A stretch of 64,000 nt of DNA, taken from positions 753,356 to 817,355 of the forward strand of contig VSDK01003676.1 in NCBI GenBank assembly GCA_009767595.1, in the 5' to 3' direction. How positions within the stretch are numbered: position 1 is the first letter of the stretch; every line of letters starts with the position of its first letter. Positions 35,301-47,550 of the stretch are shown piece after piece. The position numbers and the translations under genes are program-made. Source of the stretch: Symbiodinium kawagutii (taxonomy: Eukaryota; Sar; Dinophyceae; Suessiales; Symbiodiniaceae). Under the pieces are notes generated by a model. That model had not been told where the DNA came from, made no database searches, and saw nothing but the letters and a program-made list of their open reading frames with translations.

Positions 35301-38300
35301 ATGGATGTTAATGGCCGATTTCTGGTGAGTTAGTGGTCAATCCCAGATTCCTGTTTGTGGTTAATGGTGAAGCAAGTTAGTTCATTGATATTTTTTAAAT
35401 GTTGGATGAACAGCAATGACCGGTGGTTAAGGATGGCACTTTGAATCATTTGTTTAATTGCAGGCATGGTGGTAGATGTGATGATAAATGATACCTTTCA
35501 TGATGTTTTAACGATCCTTATTTGCTGATGGTTACCTAATGTCATATGTCACAATGCCTAATTAGTCAGACAATGAATGTCATGGTTGATTAGGGTTGAT
35601 TGGCCAAGTCTGTCCACACTGGTCAAACATGTGGAACAAATTGATTTACCAAGCTGAAGCACTTTTGGTGAAACATATCCTATGAACCTACCATTAATCC
35701 AGCCAGTCCAGCCGGCGGCTGATTCAGCTTGAAGCACCAATGGTGGATCATTAAAAAACTAGCCACACTGCATGAAGTGATTCTGTCGTTGTCCAGTACT
35801 TGCTGCAGCGTTGGTATGTGAGTGCCGCTGGCTTCTTTATTTATGTGGCCAAGGCAGCAGCAACACAACATGCAATCGCACTCAACCGCAGAATTGTTGT
35901 GCAAGTAGCAGCAGTCCCAAAGAAACATCAGCAATATATGAGCAAGTCTCAGTTGACATGGTCACATGCATAAGGCGAGGTAAGGCTGGATAACTCAAGC
36001 TCATCATTTATTAGTGCCCCAGAAGTGGTGATTGCGCATCAAGATGCGGATCCTGCCAAAATGAATTGATCAGTCCTGGTGATGAGTGATCCTACATTCG
36101 CTTTCGTTACTGCACTGTCATCTCCTGAATGCAGGCAGGGGACACCTACATAGCTGTGGACACAGGATGACCTCATTTCAGGGGGTAAGACAAGCCCATC
36201 ATGATCAGCATTCCTACTTGATCATTCTGAAGAACCCCCCATTAATGGATTTCATAGTGGTTAATAATGGTTGATAGTGGTGATTAATAGTGATTAGTTA
36301 GCTACTTGATCATTCTGGAGAACCCCAATTATTTGACATCTTCTCCAGGAAAACGATCCCCCTGAAAGTCAACATGAACAATTGTTGGAGAGGTGAAGTT
36401 TCTGTCACATGTTCAGGTAAACTAGGGCAAATCACCTGGTAGACTAGCTGAATAGTAGATGAAAGTCCGGCCAACCAGCTGAAGAGGTGGAATTTCTACG
36501 CAGGTTGGTGGGCTCGAGGTGGGCGATCTCAGGTAGCTATCCCTGGCAGCTTCGCTGACAAGTGCCAGCGCGAAGTGGCGGCCCCTTGGCTGCAAACCTT
36601 GGCTGACCAGGAGTGGTGTAGGGACACCTTGGGGCACCGCATGGCGCCCCTGTGAGTATATCACTGGTACCCCGAGATCCACGCTGCGCGACTGAAGTTA
36701 GACCAACCAGTGGCGCTATGGCCAATAACTGATGTTTGATCCATCATAGTGACAAACATGTACACATTTACCATATCAAAGCTAGGTTTTTCACATGATG
36801 TATAGTAGAACTATCATGAACTATCATGAACTACCGATCTATCACTCACAGATGGCTGACCACTTGATCACTTGGGCCCCTTTCGGCCCTGGCACCAGGT
36901 CACCTTGGCCTCAGATTTGGCTGACTTGGGCATGGCCCGCTGGAAGGCCAACGATGAAGACCAGGCGCCCGGGGATGCCACCAGGGGACCAGGGGTCCCA
37001 CACTTCCGTGGCCTTGCCATGGCGGTCACCCGGTGCCCAACCAGCTAATGTGAACTTGGGATGTTCCACTTGAGATTCCTTACAGCTTGAACCGGTAGGT
37101 GGGAGATCGCCCATGATGGGTCCATAATTGGAAAACCAGATGTGTCGGTCTCATCTCTCTTGACCGATATTCCTTGGAGCTTTCCGAATTGGGGCACGCC
37201 ATCTGGGGTGCTCTCAGGGGTGTTGATGGGGAAGGGACAAGTCCCTTCGCAGTGTTCAACCATGTTCAACCCCTGAGGGGTGACCGTGTTCCAGGCCCAG
37301 AAATACATGAGTGAAGCCTTGGGCACACTTTCCAAGCCCACTCTGGTGCTCGACAACTTCGAAAAATTCATCTTCGCTTCAACTGCGGAGAAGTGGCGAT
37401 TCCAGCAGCGGTCACGGATGGGTGGACGGCAGCGGCGTGTTTGGTGCTGGCAATTTCTTCGTTTTGAGGTGATCAAAAACTCTGGGAGTTCATGTTTTTG
37501 ATGCTTCTTGGGTCAGCTGTATCGGTGGGGGAATGATTTTTTAGGTTATGTGATGCCAAAACTCATTGGCTGCAATGCAATGGAGTGTTCAAGAACATGG
37601 GTGTTCCTGCGAAATTGCTTAGAATCAATGGTTGCCCCGGTCTGATACAGTTAGTTTGACAAGGAGTAGCAGGGAATGTTCAAGAATGCATGGTTCAATA
37701 GAAAAATCAAAAATGAAATCATTGATTTGCGACGACATCCACCGGCTTTGGAATCATGGGGGGTTGCATGATGCTTGCTCATGTGGATCCAGCCATTGCC
37801 CTCCGGTAAGCTCACCTGGCTAATTGTTTTTTTCGTAAAACCGTGGGAAGCACCAATAAATCATGGAGAAAATTCAATTGCCAGGTTAGGGACTACCAGA
37901 GGGTATCCATCCAGCCGATTGCCATAGGTAGTTCGCCTCCCAATTGCTGATCCCAATGATTGTCGACACGATTGGTCATGAGCAGTTGTGATTGAGTGTG
38001 GCTTCTTGGTGCTGTTTTTAGCATGATGTATCCATCATGGTTAACCATGGACCTTTTCTATGGTTAATGGCTAGTAACTGCTAGTAATGGTTGATGATAG
38101 GGGATAATGACCAGCAATAGCAGTCAAACAACTACTGATGGTTGGCGATTTGTTCAAAACAAATTTGACTAGCAATCATTAACAAATGATTGGTTGACTA
38201 ATATTCTTCATACGGGTTGAAACCGCCAACAAGACTTGACTATCATGTAGGCGAATCGAACGCCATTAGTTATTCAGAATCGTTGCATTAGCTCATCCAA

Positions 38301-39610
38301 GCGCAGTCATGTTCAGCAGTGCGCCGCGGTTCCAACAATGTTCTTCACTGGGCTTCCCCAAACATGCTCAGTTTCGCGGTCACATCCCTGACCAATCGAT
38401 CATTGCAAATTAGTTAACTAATTTGTATTCCATGTCCCCGACAGCTTTGCCATGTGACATTTGATGTTTGATATGTTTCTTTATACATTGGCCAAGTCTT
38501 TCTGGAGATATCTTCAGAACTTCTTGTTCTAAATCCTCCGTGCTTTTAGCTGCGTGGCAAATTCATTGCAGGCTCTTTGGGTGTGCTGGTGACACCTGGT
38601 ACCCCAGCAGTGGAGACTGGACAGCCCTCCCTCCTAACTCCCCGCTGTTCCCAGGTTGCATCAGGATGTCACTGACACGGCCTGTGCAGTGGATGCACAG
38701 GTGCCAGCGTTGTCGTGCTGGGAACGGCCTAGCGGTGTACAGCTGATGATTTGGGTGCAGCAGATTTGCGATAAAAAAATCATAAGCAATTCAGCTGATT
38801 AAGATTTGGAACCATGAATTATGCAATGATTTTCCCACATGTCGTCGTAGGACTCCCAATGTTTGTCAGCCAGTTCATGTCCCGTCCATGCAACATGCCA
38901 GCTTGCGATGAAGTTTCAGCAAGGCCGAAGTCACAGATTCATGAGAGCTGCACGCCAGCCATGGGAAATCCCCAACCCACATCAGCTGTGGATAGCTATG
39001 ACCATCAACCTAGAGAGGCGATGCTTCCATCCAACTGACCAATTGGATGAAGATTAAAATCAAGAGTTTTGCGAGGCTTGTTTCGTTACTGGTGGTTTGG
39101 TATTGCCATGAAAATCATGTTGCCATGATAATCATGGTGTAACTCAGACTCACCAGTTACTATTTTTTGGTGCAACTCACCCAGTTGTATTTCTTGATGT
39201 GACTCACCCGTTAAATTTCTTGGTGTAACCCACCTGTTATACTCCGCATTGCCCAATGGAGTTGTTCTTCAACCTCACCTAGGGATACTTAAGCCCCGAT
39301 CCGTCATGTGGGGAATTGTGTGGCAGATTCAAAAAACAGTTTACCCACCAATAGCGATCCAATATCAAGTATAAAGGTGATTTCTTCTTTTTGATTCTCC
39401 ACCAAAAACCCAACAACATCAGCTAAAAATGGATCTTGATCATCAGCTAAAGGTGCTTTTGCCGATTTTTTGTGTGAATCAGTGACCAAAACATCACGGA
39501 AAAAAAAAAGAACGGCGGCCTTTCGCCAGGCCTCTGCACACTCTCTGGAGCTTGCGGCTGCCATTGACACCTTTAAAGATCACCATGGCTCTGCCGAGCT
39601 CTGTGCATAG
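32391..39610 (+). CDS. Split gene of unknown function, 8 exons, start to stop
   Basis: Exons: 32391-32556 (ATG in ACCATGG context; AHELLIEVHRSELFWVRF), 33429 to about 33530 (YQLLYIRAKCAALRRCDLPE), 34983-35080 (LLLRAINCAKNVVEATKAAT, end unsure), 36533-36643 (FADKCQREVAAPWLQTLADQ), 36899-36964 (LASDLADLGMARWKANDEDQ), 37295-37410 (KPTLVLDNFEKFIFASTAEK), 38655-38700 (LHQDVTDTACAVDAQ) and 39530-39610 (SLELAAAIDTFKDHHGSAEL, TAG). Acceptors are AG|G. GC donors are used after 32556, 36643 and 36964, GT donors after 37410 and 38700. The last five exons are phase-consistent; 33429/34983/36533 depend on unresolved donors. The product looks soluble and mostly helical. I recognise no family. The ATG may be internal if the 31677 exon joins at 32430. 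Confidence 0.5.
32585..32705 (+). mobile_element. Family A element with duplicated left end (A8)
   Basis: Left end GTTGGTGGTTT occurs twice (32585 and again about 20 bases on). Then GGTTGACTCATATTTTTTC and CAACCACCAACCAG. It starts 28 bases after the inferred donor at 32557. Confidence 0.7.
34717..34924 (+). mobile_element. Family A element interrupted by a family B element (A9)
   Basis: Left part GTGGCTGGTTTCAATAGTTT, then the B4 insertion, then TTTCCCTAGTATTCCCAAAC, GGTTGGTTGGCATATCTTTC and GTGAAACGCCACCAG. Without B4 the two halves give a normal family A copy of about 90 bases. Confidence 0.7.
34743..34859 (-). mobile_element. Family B element nested in A9 (B4)
   Basis: TGGCTGTGGGTCAAAATCCC at the left, TTAATATTGACCCATAGCCA at the right, 117 bases, inverted orientation. 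Flanks ATT/ATTT could be a short target duplication. Confidence 0.75.
35125..35225 (+). mobile_element. Family B element, right end lost (B5)
   Basis: TGGCTATGGGTCAAGCAGTT, AACCAACCAGTAATGGGGG and a GGGGAACCAGGGGT block, but no right terminal repeat. Confidence 0.5.
35226..36532. other. Intron sequence, no exon seen
   Basis: AT-rich. CTACTTGATCATTCTG with a following GAACCCC occurs twice near 36215 and 36302 as a local duplication. No coding island is seen. Confidence 0.4.
38137..38233 (+). mobile_element. Family A element, diverged (A10)
   Basis: ATGGTTGGCGATTTGTTCAA, TTGGTTGACTAATATTCTTC and GGTTGAAACCGCCAACAAG. It lies in the 37411-38654 intron in sense orientation. Confidence 0.6.
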
Positions 39611-39907
39611 TACCTTGACAGCGTCCGTCCGGGCAGAAATCCATGGGCTGCCACCGGTGGAATCATGATGAATCATGTCATTGCGAGCCTATACTATAGG
39701 TGTAGATGAGTAGATGCATTCGAAAATTGAAACATCATACTGTTGCAACACGCATGGCTTGAGAATGCCTTTCCGTATGCACCACATGCCTCTTGAGAAA
39801 GAACGCATGCGTACGCAGGCATAGGTGCTTCCCGCCATTGTACTTTACGATGCCATACCATACCAAAACTGCATGACAGTTGTTGACCGCATGCACATCG
39901 ATGATTG

Positions 39908-39927
39908 TTTGAGAGAGAGAGAGAGAT
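39908..39927. repeat. (GA)n microsatellite
   Basis: Short perfect GA run in non-coding sequence. Confidence 0.85.
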
Positions 39928-40116
39928 GAGCAAGAGACAGAGGCATAGAATCCATACACGAATGTGTCAGCCACCCGTTCTGTTTCATGCCATCGGTGCC
40001 ATAGATTTCACGCCCATGGGGCACCATTGCGCACTGCATTGTGTGTGGGCCTTTGCGCCGTGCTCATGCAGAGCAGCGCTGATAAAAATTACGTCAGCTT
40101 GTGAAAAAATCAAAGG

Positions 40117-40799
40117 GTGAACCACTGGGCAGGACCTGGGAAACATCATTTTGCTAACGAGTGTTTGTTGAAAGAAAGGCATCAAAGCAACTTTGACATT
40201 TCACTGGAATGTGTGGCTTTCAGGATGCAATATTGTTCAATTATGTTTGTCCTGCCATCAAGTTTCCCCATTGATTCTGACGATGCACAGGACTCAGAGG
40301 GTCAAGCGCACCGCATGGCGGGAGCTTTTTGTGCAGTCAACGTGAAGCAAGGTCCATCAGTTCGAGTGCAATCTTCACACGTTTGACCCTGCAGAAATGT
40401 CTTAGTTGGAACAGGCCGTGCCGTCGTTGTAAATTTAGATTTGAGCGACGCGAGCCGCCTGTTGGTAGGAACCAGCATCGAACCAGCACATGTGAGAGTT
40501 GACCCTGGGGGGCATCATGGGCGAAATGGGTTGTCGATCAATCCAACGTCATCGATTTTGTGGGATAGATCATTTGCCCTCCCGCACGCAGTAGCCTCAG
40601 TAGCCATCCGCAGCGGGTGGCTTTCCGGCTATCAATCGAACTCAGTCGTCGGAGCCATGTCTTTTGCAGAGGTTTAGCTCTGCAAGCTTGGGTTTGCGTT
40701 GCGACCGTCGCATTGAATGGGTTTCATTTACAGATCTTTACAGCTTCCGAATGCTTCCCCGACAGAATTATAGATAAAAAAGGTCGTCTTCATCCGTAA
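40117..40799 (+). other. Run of plus-strand open frames, gene status unclear
   Basis: Open frames at 40117-40386 (includes DSDDAQDSEGQAHRMAGAF) and 40441-40677 (includes WLSGYQSNSVVGAMSFAEV) read coding-like but end in stops about 55 bases apart, with no splice pair joining them. It could be a decayed single-exon gene or two exons. No family recognised. Confidence 0.25.
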
Positions 40800-42005
40800 C
40801 CTGTCCGAGAAAAAATGCATTCAACAAATTCACTTTCGGATATTGGAAATATTTTTTCATGATTAATGTTGCACCATGATGTTGATTGATGTTATGTTCT
40901 ATAATTATCTTTTCTCCTAAATCTGCAGTCGCTCCTGATGTTTCCATAGTTTTCATGTTTTTTCCTTATACACCATATTGTTGTGTCATGATGGGACATG
41001 TGGTTTGTTACATTACTATTTGCGTGCAAAGGGAACGGCCCCCAACGGCTGTTGGCTGGGATGGAGCCGGATGCCAGGGTTATCCATAAAACCCAGGAAA
41101 AGGAGAGCTGAGAAGCTACCCACATTGTTCGAACTTAAATGGCACGATAGTGTTCAATCATGGATACACTGGATACATATATTACAGATGAATGGGAGAA
41201 GCCCTGGCAAAAAAAAAATGAATGGGTAGGTTGTAGCATGGTCGCCGACAGAAATATTTATAGAAACAACAAACTAATTATAGAATTTAATAGAAAAACC
41301 CTTCAAATGCGAAATCCCTCAAAACGTACGGGAAAATCTAATTGTAGAAATTCCCCAACAGTGAAGTGTTTGCACATTGATTGGAAGTTACAACTGTTTG
41401 GAGAAAAACACAATTATAATAACTCCTTCTTCCGGGGTTAGCCTTGAGCGAAACCCTTTTTTTTTTAGAGTAAGTTTGTTGGTTCCCGTACTTCTGGAGT
41501 TCTATTTGATTCTAGTTGATCTATCATCGAATACCAGCCACTTAGTCCATAGCATTAGGACTCCACGGGTCTACTTGCCCACTCTTGCCCAGACTACCAG
41601 GACCTTTCAGTTACAGGGGGACGTATATGCAAACGGTCAATACCATCAAGTAACAACAAGTAGCAGAAAGGCCCCAGAGTGAAGGTCAGAAATCCCGCCT
41701 CGCACTTGAAATTTTTGGCTAATTGATCAAACAATCTTTGGAAGTGTTTATTGGTACAAATTAGCTGGATACGCTTTTATTACTTGATATTTCTTGATTC
41801 GTCAGTTGACTTGGAGAACAGCTGGAGCTGTTGGAACGTGGTGAATACAACATTTGTCCCACTACACTCCGGCCCAGGATCACAGAAATCCCGAAAAATA
41901 GAGACCCAGCGCACTGTTTTATTCATGTCCATGTGACATTATTTTCGTTCACTGACCTTGGATCAAGAAAGCTGTTCTCATTTCAGATTGCCCAAGTCTT
42001 TTCTG

Positions 42006-42100
42006 GCTGGTTGTTTCAAAAGATGTGTTTTCTTCCCAGGAATTAGCAACAAATGGTTGGTTGACTAATATCTCTCATAGGGGTTGAAACCACCAACCAA
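42006..42100 (+). mobile_element. Family A element (A11), final AG lost
   Basis: GCTGGTTGTTTCAAAAGATG, GGTTGACTAATATCTCTCAT and GGGTTGAAACCACCAACCAA. Confidence 0.65.
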
Positions 42101-42165
42101 TTTTGAAAAGGCCACCAGTAACAATGGATGTTTGGCTGTGATTGCAATCCTGGGGCTGGATGGAG

Positions 42166-42272
42166 AGGGCATGTACCAAGCCATGGGGTAACCAATGGGC
42201 CCGAGCAAAAAAGGATCATTTCATTAGGAAACCATTGGTTTTGGGGGTGCCATTATTTTAGCACTTACCCAT
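42166..42272 (-). mobile_element. Family D element, inverted (D2)
   Basis: GGGCATGTACCAAGCCATGG at the left and GCCATTATTTTAGCACTTAC at the right. Read on the minus strand it lines up with D1 over the whole length. Confidence 0.7.
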
Positions 42273-45200
42273 ATTTATTTCACGTTTGCGCCCTGGATTG
42301 AATTCAACAAGTTCTCAATCAAAAACCAAGTGGCATACAGTTTGAGTATGGTATGTAATATGTACTTGTATTGAAAAAATGGTTCGGAGGGGGGCGTGAT
42401 ACCCCGCCTTGCCCAGTATATGGTACTGTTCCCGATGTTACGCATTTGTTTGTTTCATTGGGGGATTTTATGGCAAAGGTACCGGCGCATTGTGATGGAA
42501 AAGAGCTGACAATAAACCAAATGCCGATAAAGTATAGTGCTTGGTGTGGGTGTTCAGCATGCTTTGAACCATCTTATTAAACTGGTGTGACTCACCTACA
42601 ATCCCCATGCAATTCCTGGTGACCGAGAAACCAACCGGTGACGACAGTCGAATCTTCCAGGATCAACTCTATTAGCTTGTAAGTTCCGGCCGAAAAATCC
42701 AGATGACGTAGAGACCATGGCGTGCCTACACGCGCATTGCGGCTACCAGGGATCCCTGCGGTTTCACCGACTCTTTACCCCTGTGGTATGAGTTGGGCTT
42801 AGTCAGATTCAGCTGGTACTTGGATTCATTCTGCTAGTATTTTGATACCGTACCTTGGGAAATCAAACTAAGACCGTTGCTTTCTCCAAACATCTCTGAA
42901 AAAACTGCGGGTTTAGAATCAATTGCGGCTATACGGATATAACCCCCATGAATCGCCAGATTCTCGTGCAAGATTCTTGTGCCATCCGAGCAGTCAACCA
43001 GTGTACCCTTGTTGTTTGTTTGCTTTGTTCGGAGAGTCCCTTGATGTTATGAGCTGAGAGCGAAAGTGCAGCAGCATCAAAAGCAAGATCCAAGAATCCA
43101 TCATGGAAGGGTGGTGATTGGTTACCTTCCAGTTTGTTAGCAGCATCAACTACTAGCAGTAACATGCAGTAACGGACCATAACCCTGCGCAGCATGTGAA
43201 TCTCTGACCCCTGGGATCCTGCCTAGCGCACCAGCCTTTCCGGCGACGCCGGTGACTTGTCCGGCGTACGATACGACGCACTGTCCCGCTGCGGAACTGC
43301 GACCACACGCCGCAAATGCCAATAGTTTGCTGGATACAATCCACACACTGATTCTGTGTGGTAGTCTTTCTGATTCTGTGTGAAAGATCCTATGCTTGAT
43401 AAAGCACCCAGATTCACGAATCGGTTTGGGTAGTCAGACATTTAAACAGAAAGTGACCAGTTTTCCACATTTGTTCAACGGTTTTCTTGCTGCACATTTT
43501 GCCACGAATCTTCCCTCGCGCCACGTTTTTCGGCAGCCTCTATAGATGCTGGCTACCAACATTGACTGCTTCGGCGACACGGCAATTGAGCTTTACAAAA
43601 TCGACTTTCAAGCGACGTCAAGCGCGGAATAGCACAACTCCGACAGAGATACTCAGAGTTCTCGTCGTAGTGCCTGTATGGGCCACATCCGGTTTGTTTC
43701 CATGCCTGGGACCGACATGTTTTCCATAGGTATATGCTTTTATTCCCCTTGATGTAGATTTCTGAAGGCTTGACATGCCTTGAACATGTACGCGGGTGAC
43801 CCTGCATCACAGGTGTTCAAAAGGCATGAGTGATTTTTGATGCAGAAATCACAAACCTTGTTGTGCAAGCAGTCCAGCAGTATGGGACATCTTCGTTTTT
43901 GTACACATTGCACCAGATGCTCCAGCCTATTCTAGCTAGGCTTTCAATCAACCCCAAACTCAGAGCTTTTGTTCCGCCTCCTTGGTAGCATTTCAAGCAC
44001 CAATTTCCAAGTTACAGTCCCAAGTTTGAAATTTCGATCATGTTTTGTCAGTGACAACTCGCTGCAGTTGGTTTCGTCCTTCATCATTCCTAAACCAAAG
44101 AATTCCCCCCTCTCCTGCAAGTTGGCACGCTTTGTCGGGTCGAAGGGCGAAGAAGCAATGATTTGTCATGACCAGTTTGGAGGACGGAGTTGTGTGACGG
44201 CTTGCTGGAAAAGGGCATCATTTGCCAGCCCAAAACGGCCACAGTTCTTGATCCTTTGGTGCAACCGGCTGCAAGCCGTGTGGAATTATTCGAAGCCAGA
44301 ACGCCCAGGAAAGAGAAGAAACAGTTCATGGAAAAGATGACGGTTGCATGTCGCATGTGACGATGCCATGGCCAGGTTTATAGAGTGCTGCCAGGCTTCT
44401 TTTGGATGCTCAACAAAGCACCTGACATAGGTGTGCAGTGTGTTCTATGCAATGTGCCCTTGATCATGGGCTGATGATTCTGGTTGATGGACATACTGAC
44501 AGTAGTGAACACGGGTTAATAACAGCTATCCTTACTGGATTTCAACATTTTGAGCCGGTGGCGGCATTGGTTCAGATCTGATGTGGGATCATGTGGGCTA
44601 GAGCCCGAAACCTTGAAGAGAAGCCAAGCTATGAATTCAGTTGACTTGACAATCTGTTTGACTGCATTGGGGGGTTCTTGTTGTTGCCGCTGTTGTTTTT
44701 TGGATTGACAATACCCGCATTTGCCAATCAGATCCAATATTGTCCTCAATGTATTATTGAGGGCTTAGAGCGGCCTTGGAATACGACGATGATTTCAAAC
44801 TTCTTTGTTCTCCGGCACTGTGCAAATGTAGGCGTCTCAACATGAAAGGCAAGCTATTAAATGTAGTAGTACCTGAGCAATGTTGTAATCCCTAGAGGAT
44901 CACTTTGTTACTAGTGGTTCTTCTGCCCCCTGCTTTCGGCTTATAACCAGGCTTTTGACAAACAATATGGCGGTTATGTGCACGATTTCTGACGGTTTTG
45001 GATCGCTTCCCATGGTGCGATTCTGTATGACTAACTCGCTGAGGTAGATGACTCCAACACTGACATGTCATGACATGTCCATTTTGGTGGCAGTGTTGGC
45101 ATCCGCAGCATGTCTACATCAAGAAAGCACCAGTGGTTCCGGTTGCCCCTACGAATCTACAGATGCCTAGGCCTAGTGGTTACGTCTTTCCTTTGACCTG

Positions 45201-45865
45201 GTAGATCCACCCGTTGCACCGGCACCGAAAGGGATCGGCCGTGCATGTAATTCTGATGCGCACAGTGAGCAGTGCACCCACGACAGTGAGGCATATACAC
45301 AGCACAGTGGGCATCATGATCTGTTTTCAAGCGCCACCTCTGGCACAACTGAGGCTCCAGAGCGACTCGAGTTTCGTGAACTTTGTTGTTAAGCATGCTG
45401 AAGTATCAACCAATAGATTTGCTGCTTTGGAGCAGTTCTCGGCAATATTATGTTCCATGTGTATATGTCACATGATTTGTATTGCTTGACGTCATTTATT
45501 CATGATCAGTTCATAGCGTACCATCAATGTGTGTGCACTGGAGATCTGGAAAGGGTTTTCCTGAAAACATGGCATCTCATTTGGTGCTGCGGATGATGAC
45601 CATCCATTGATTTCGATATTTGAATGACTTCTTCAGTAGTCACGTTCCCCAACCAGACTTCTACCGATGCATTCCCACTTGGGCGTCTGATTTGGGTCTA
45701 TCTAGGTTACATCAACGAAGCTGTTAAATTTGATCCTTGGGAGTGCTACCTTGGCCTGCTCCCCCACACACGCACAGCTGATGTTCCATTACACAGCTGA
45801 ACGGCAGCTAGTGGTGAACCATTGTTTATGATGGCCAACCTGGTTGGTAATGATGGACTAATGCT

Positions 45866-45867
<2 letters not shown>

Positions 45868-45923
<56 letters not shown>
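45868..45923. repeat. (GAT)n microsatellite
   Basis: About 18 perfect GAT units. Confidence 0.95.
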
Positions 45924-45925
<2 letters not shown>

Positions 45926-46381
45926 CTCCGATGTTCAATGCAGATGAACAGGTTATTGATGATCATTGCTGCTCTATTGTGCCAAACATGACTACTTAAG
46001 ATGCTTAATGATGCCTACTTCATGTTCAGTTGACCAACCATGGAGCAGCAGTCGCTGTTGCTTCCAATCCATTTTTCGGAGCCTTGGTCCAAGCCATGCA
46101 GGTCGGCAGGTCGTGTTAGTTTCAATGCTTGGGGGCTGCCCTCCCTCACCTCGTTTCAGCTGCAGATGTCCTCGCCATTCTGGGGAGCTGCTCGATGGCT
46201 GCATGACCTTTGAAACTAACTTCACCATGCTGTTCCAATCATTGCTCAGGGTGCTTGTTAATGCATGGCTGTGCCAGACTCATTCGAGCTAAATATGTTG
46301 TTGTTTTCCATTTGTTGTACGTGTTCCCATGTGTTTCCTGATGTTGTCAAGCTGCTGAAGCTGCTGATGACATGATGTTTC

Positions 46382-46448
46382 AAGTTACGTGACCTCCCGG
46401 CAGCTGGGTGATCTCTTCGCCAACACATCGTGGTCCAACCAGGGCGGC
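46382..46448 (+). CDS. Weak exon candidate
   Basis: Reads VTSRQLGDLFANTSWSNQGG before CAG|GATGG. G/C-biased and coding-like, but the upstream side has no AG|G acceptor. Confidence 0.25.
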
Positions 46449-46824
46449 CACCAGGATGGTTAGGGCATCGAACGCAGCACAGTATGAAAGGAAGAAACGG
46501 TCGCGTCTCGATGTTGCTGGAGGGGTGGCAGAGCTATAGTGACTTAGTCAGATGATGTTCCAACAGTTTGGGGTGAGGATGGGTGAGTTATATGCATGTC
46601 AAGTTGCCACTACCTGGCATGCTACTATCAAAGTGGCAGCAACCTGCTGATGATAAGATTGTTGGAATTGACTGTGCAGGAAGTGGTATCAGCTGATCCC
46701 AGAGTGGTCACTGCCAAGGATCCCATGCATCGCTGGTTATTTAGATCTTGTCATGGGTTCATTTGTGCTTGTTGATCATTTATTGCTACAATATTTTACA
46801 TGTGTGTATTTTTCTTTGTGTGCT

Positions 46825-46911
46825 GATCTATGTATCTATGTATCTATGTATCTATGTATCTATGTATGTATGTATCTATCTATCTATCTATCTATCTATC
46901 GATCGATCTGT
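46825..46911. repeat. (CTATGTAT)n and (CTAT)n microsatellite
   Basis: Tetranucleotide array changing from CTATGTAT to pure CTAT units. Confidence 0.9.
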
Positions 46912-47550
46912 CCTTTTTAATTTCTATCTACTCATCTATCTTTGTATTTATAATCTTGTACATGCAGGCATCTGTTGTAGTCGGACTCCACTTGCTTAGT
47001 CCTTTGTGCATTTACATGTGGCTCTTTCAATTTTGACAATCGTTTGGCTCCACATAGGTAGCTAGTTTTTTTGGCTTTATGATTCTTCGTTTGCGGTCAC
47101 TTTTGGGGAAGGAGACTCACATAACGACGCGACAAAAGATTGTTGGAGTAGAGGTATATTTCACATCTTGGCTTCAGACGTTAGGCCCGTAGACTGTAAA
47201 TGATAGCTGGAGTACTTTCATGCAAGGTATGTTGATTTGTCAAGCACATCAGTGGACTTTATTTGTGGCAAACTGTTATGCTGAGCCAGTTGTTGTAAGC
47301 CCTTGCTCACGATCCTCAATCCAGTTCATCCTTCCTTGTTCTTCTCACATCCAGTTGTTTATCTACATTGTCATACAGGGCGAACCCATAGTGATGCCCA
47401 CGCCCCCCCCCAAAAAAAAAATCCAAGAAAAAAGTGCAACATCTCTAGAAAAGTTCATTTTCCTGTGGCCATTTTGGTTCCAGTTCGTGTTGTTGAACGG
47501 GGCCCCCTTGGCAGCGCCCCTTGGGGGCGCTGCGCGACCTCCCTGCCACC

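Larger units (their letters stand above)
40800..45860. other. Long stretch without a convincing gene
   Basis: AT-rich with scattered open frames: minus 43195-42929, plus 43969-44340 (123 codons), plus 45214-45489. None has an AG|G/donor pair and none resembles a family I know. A GC-rich patch at 43220-43320 is open on both strands. Elements D2 and A11 are here. Confidence 0.4.

Noticed and set aside
37045..37476. Minus-strand open frame of 143 codons
   Set aside because: It is opposite the plus-strand exon 37295-37410, which has AG|G, a donor and fitting phase. No family resemblance on the minus strand.
43969..44340. Possible decayed retroelement frame of 123 codons
   Set aside because: No polymerase, integrase or nuclease motif is visible on either strand.
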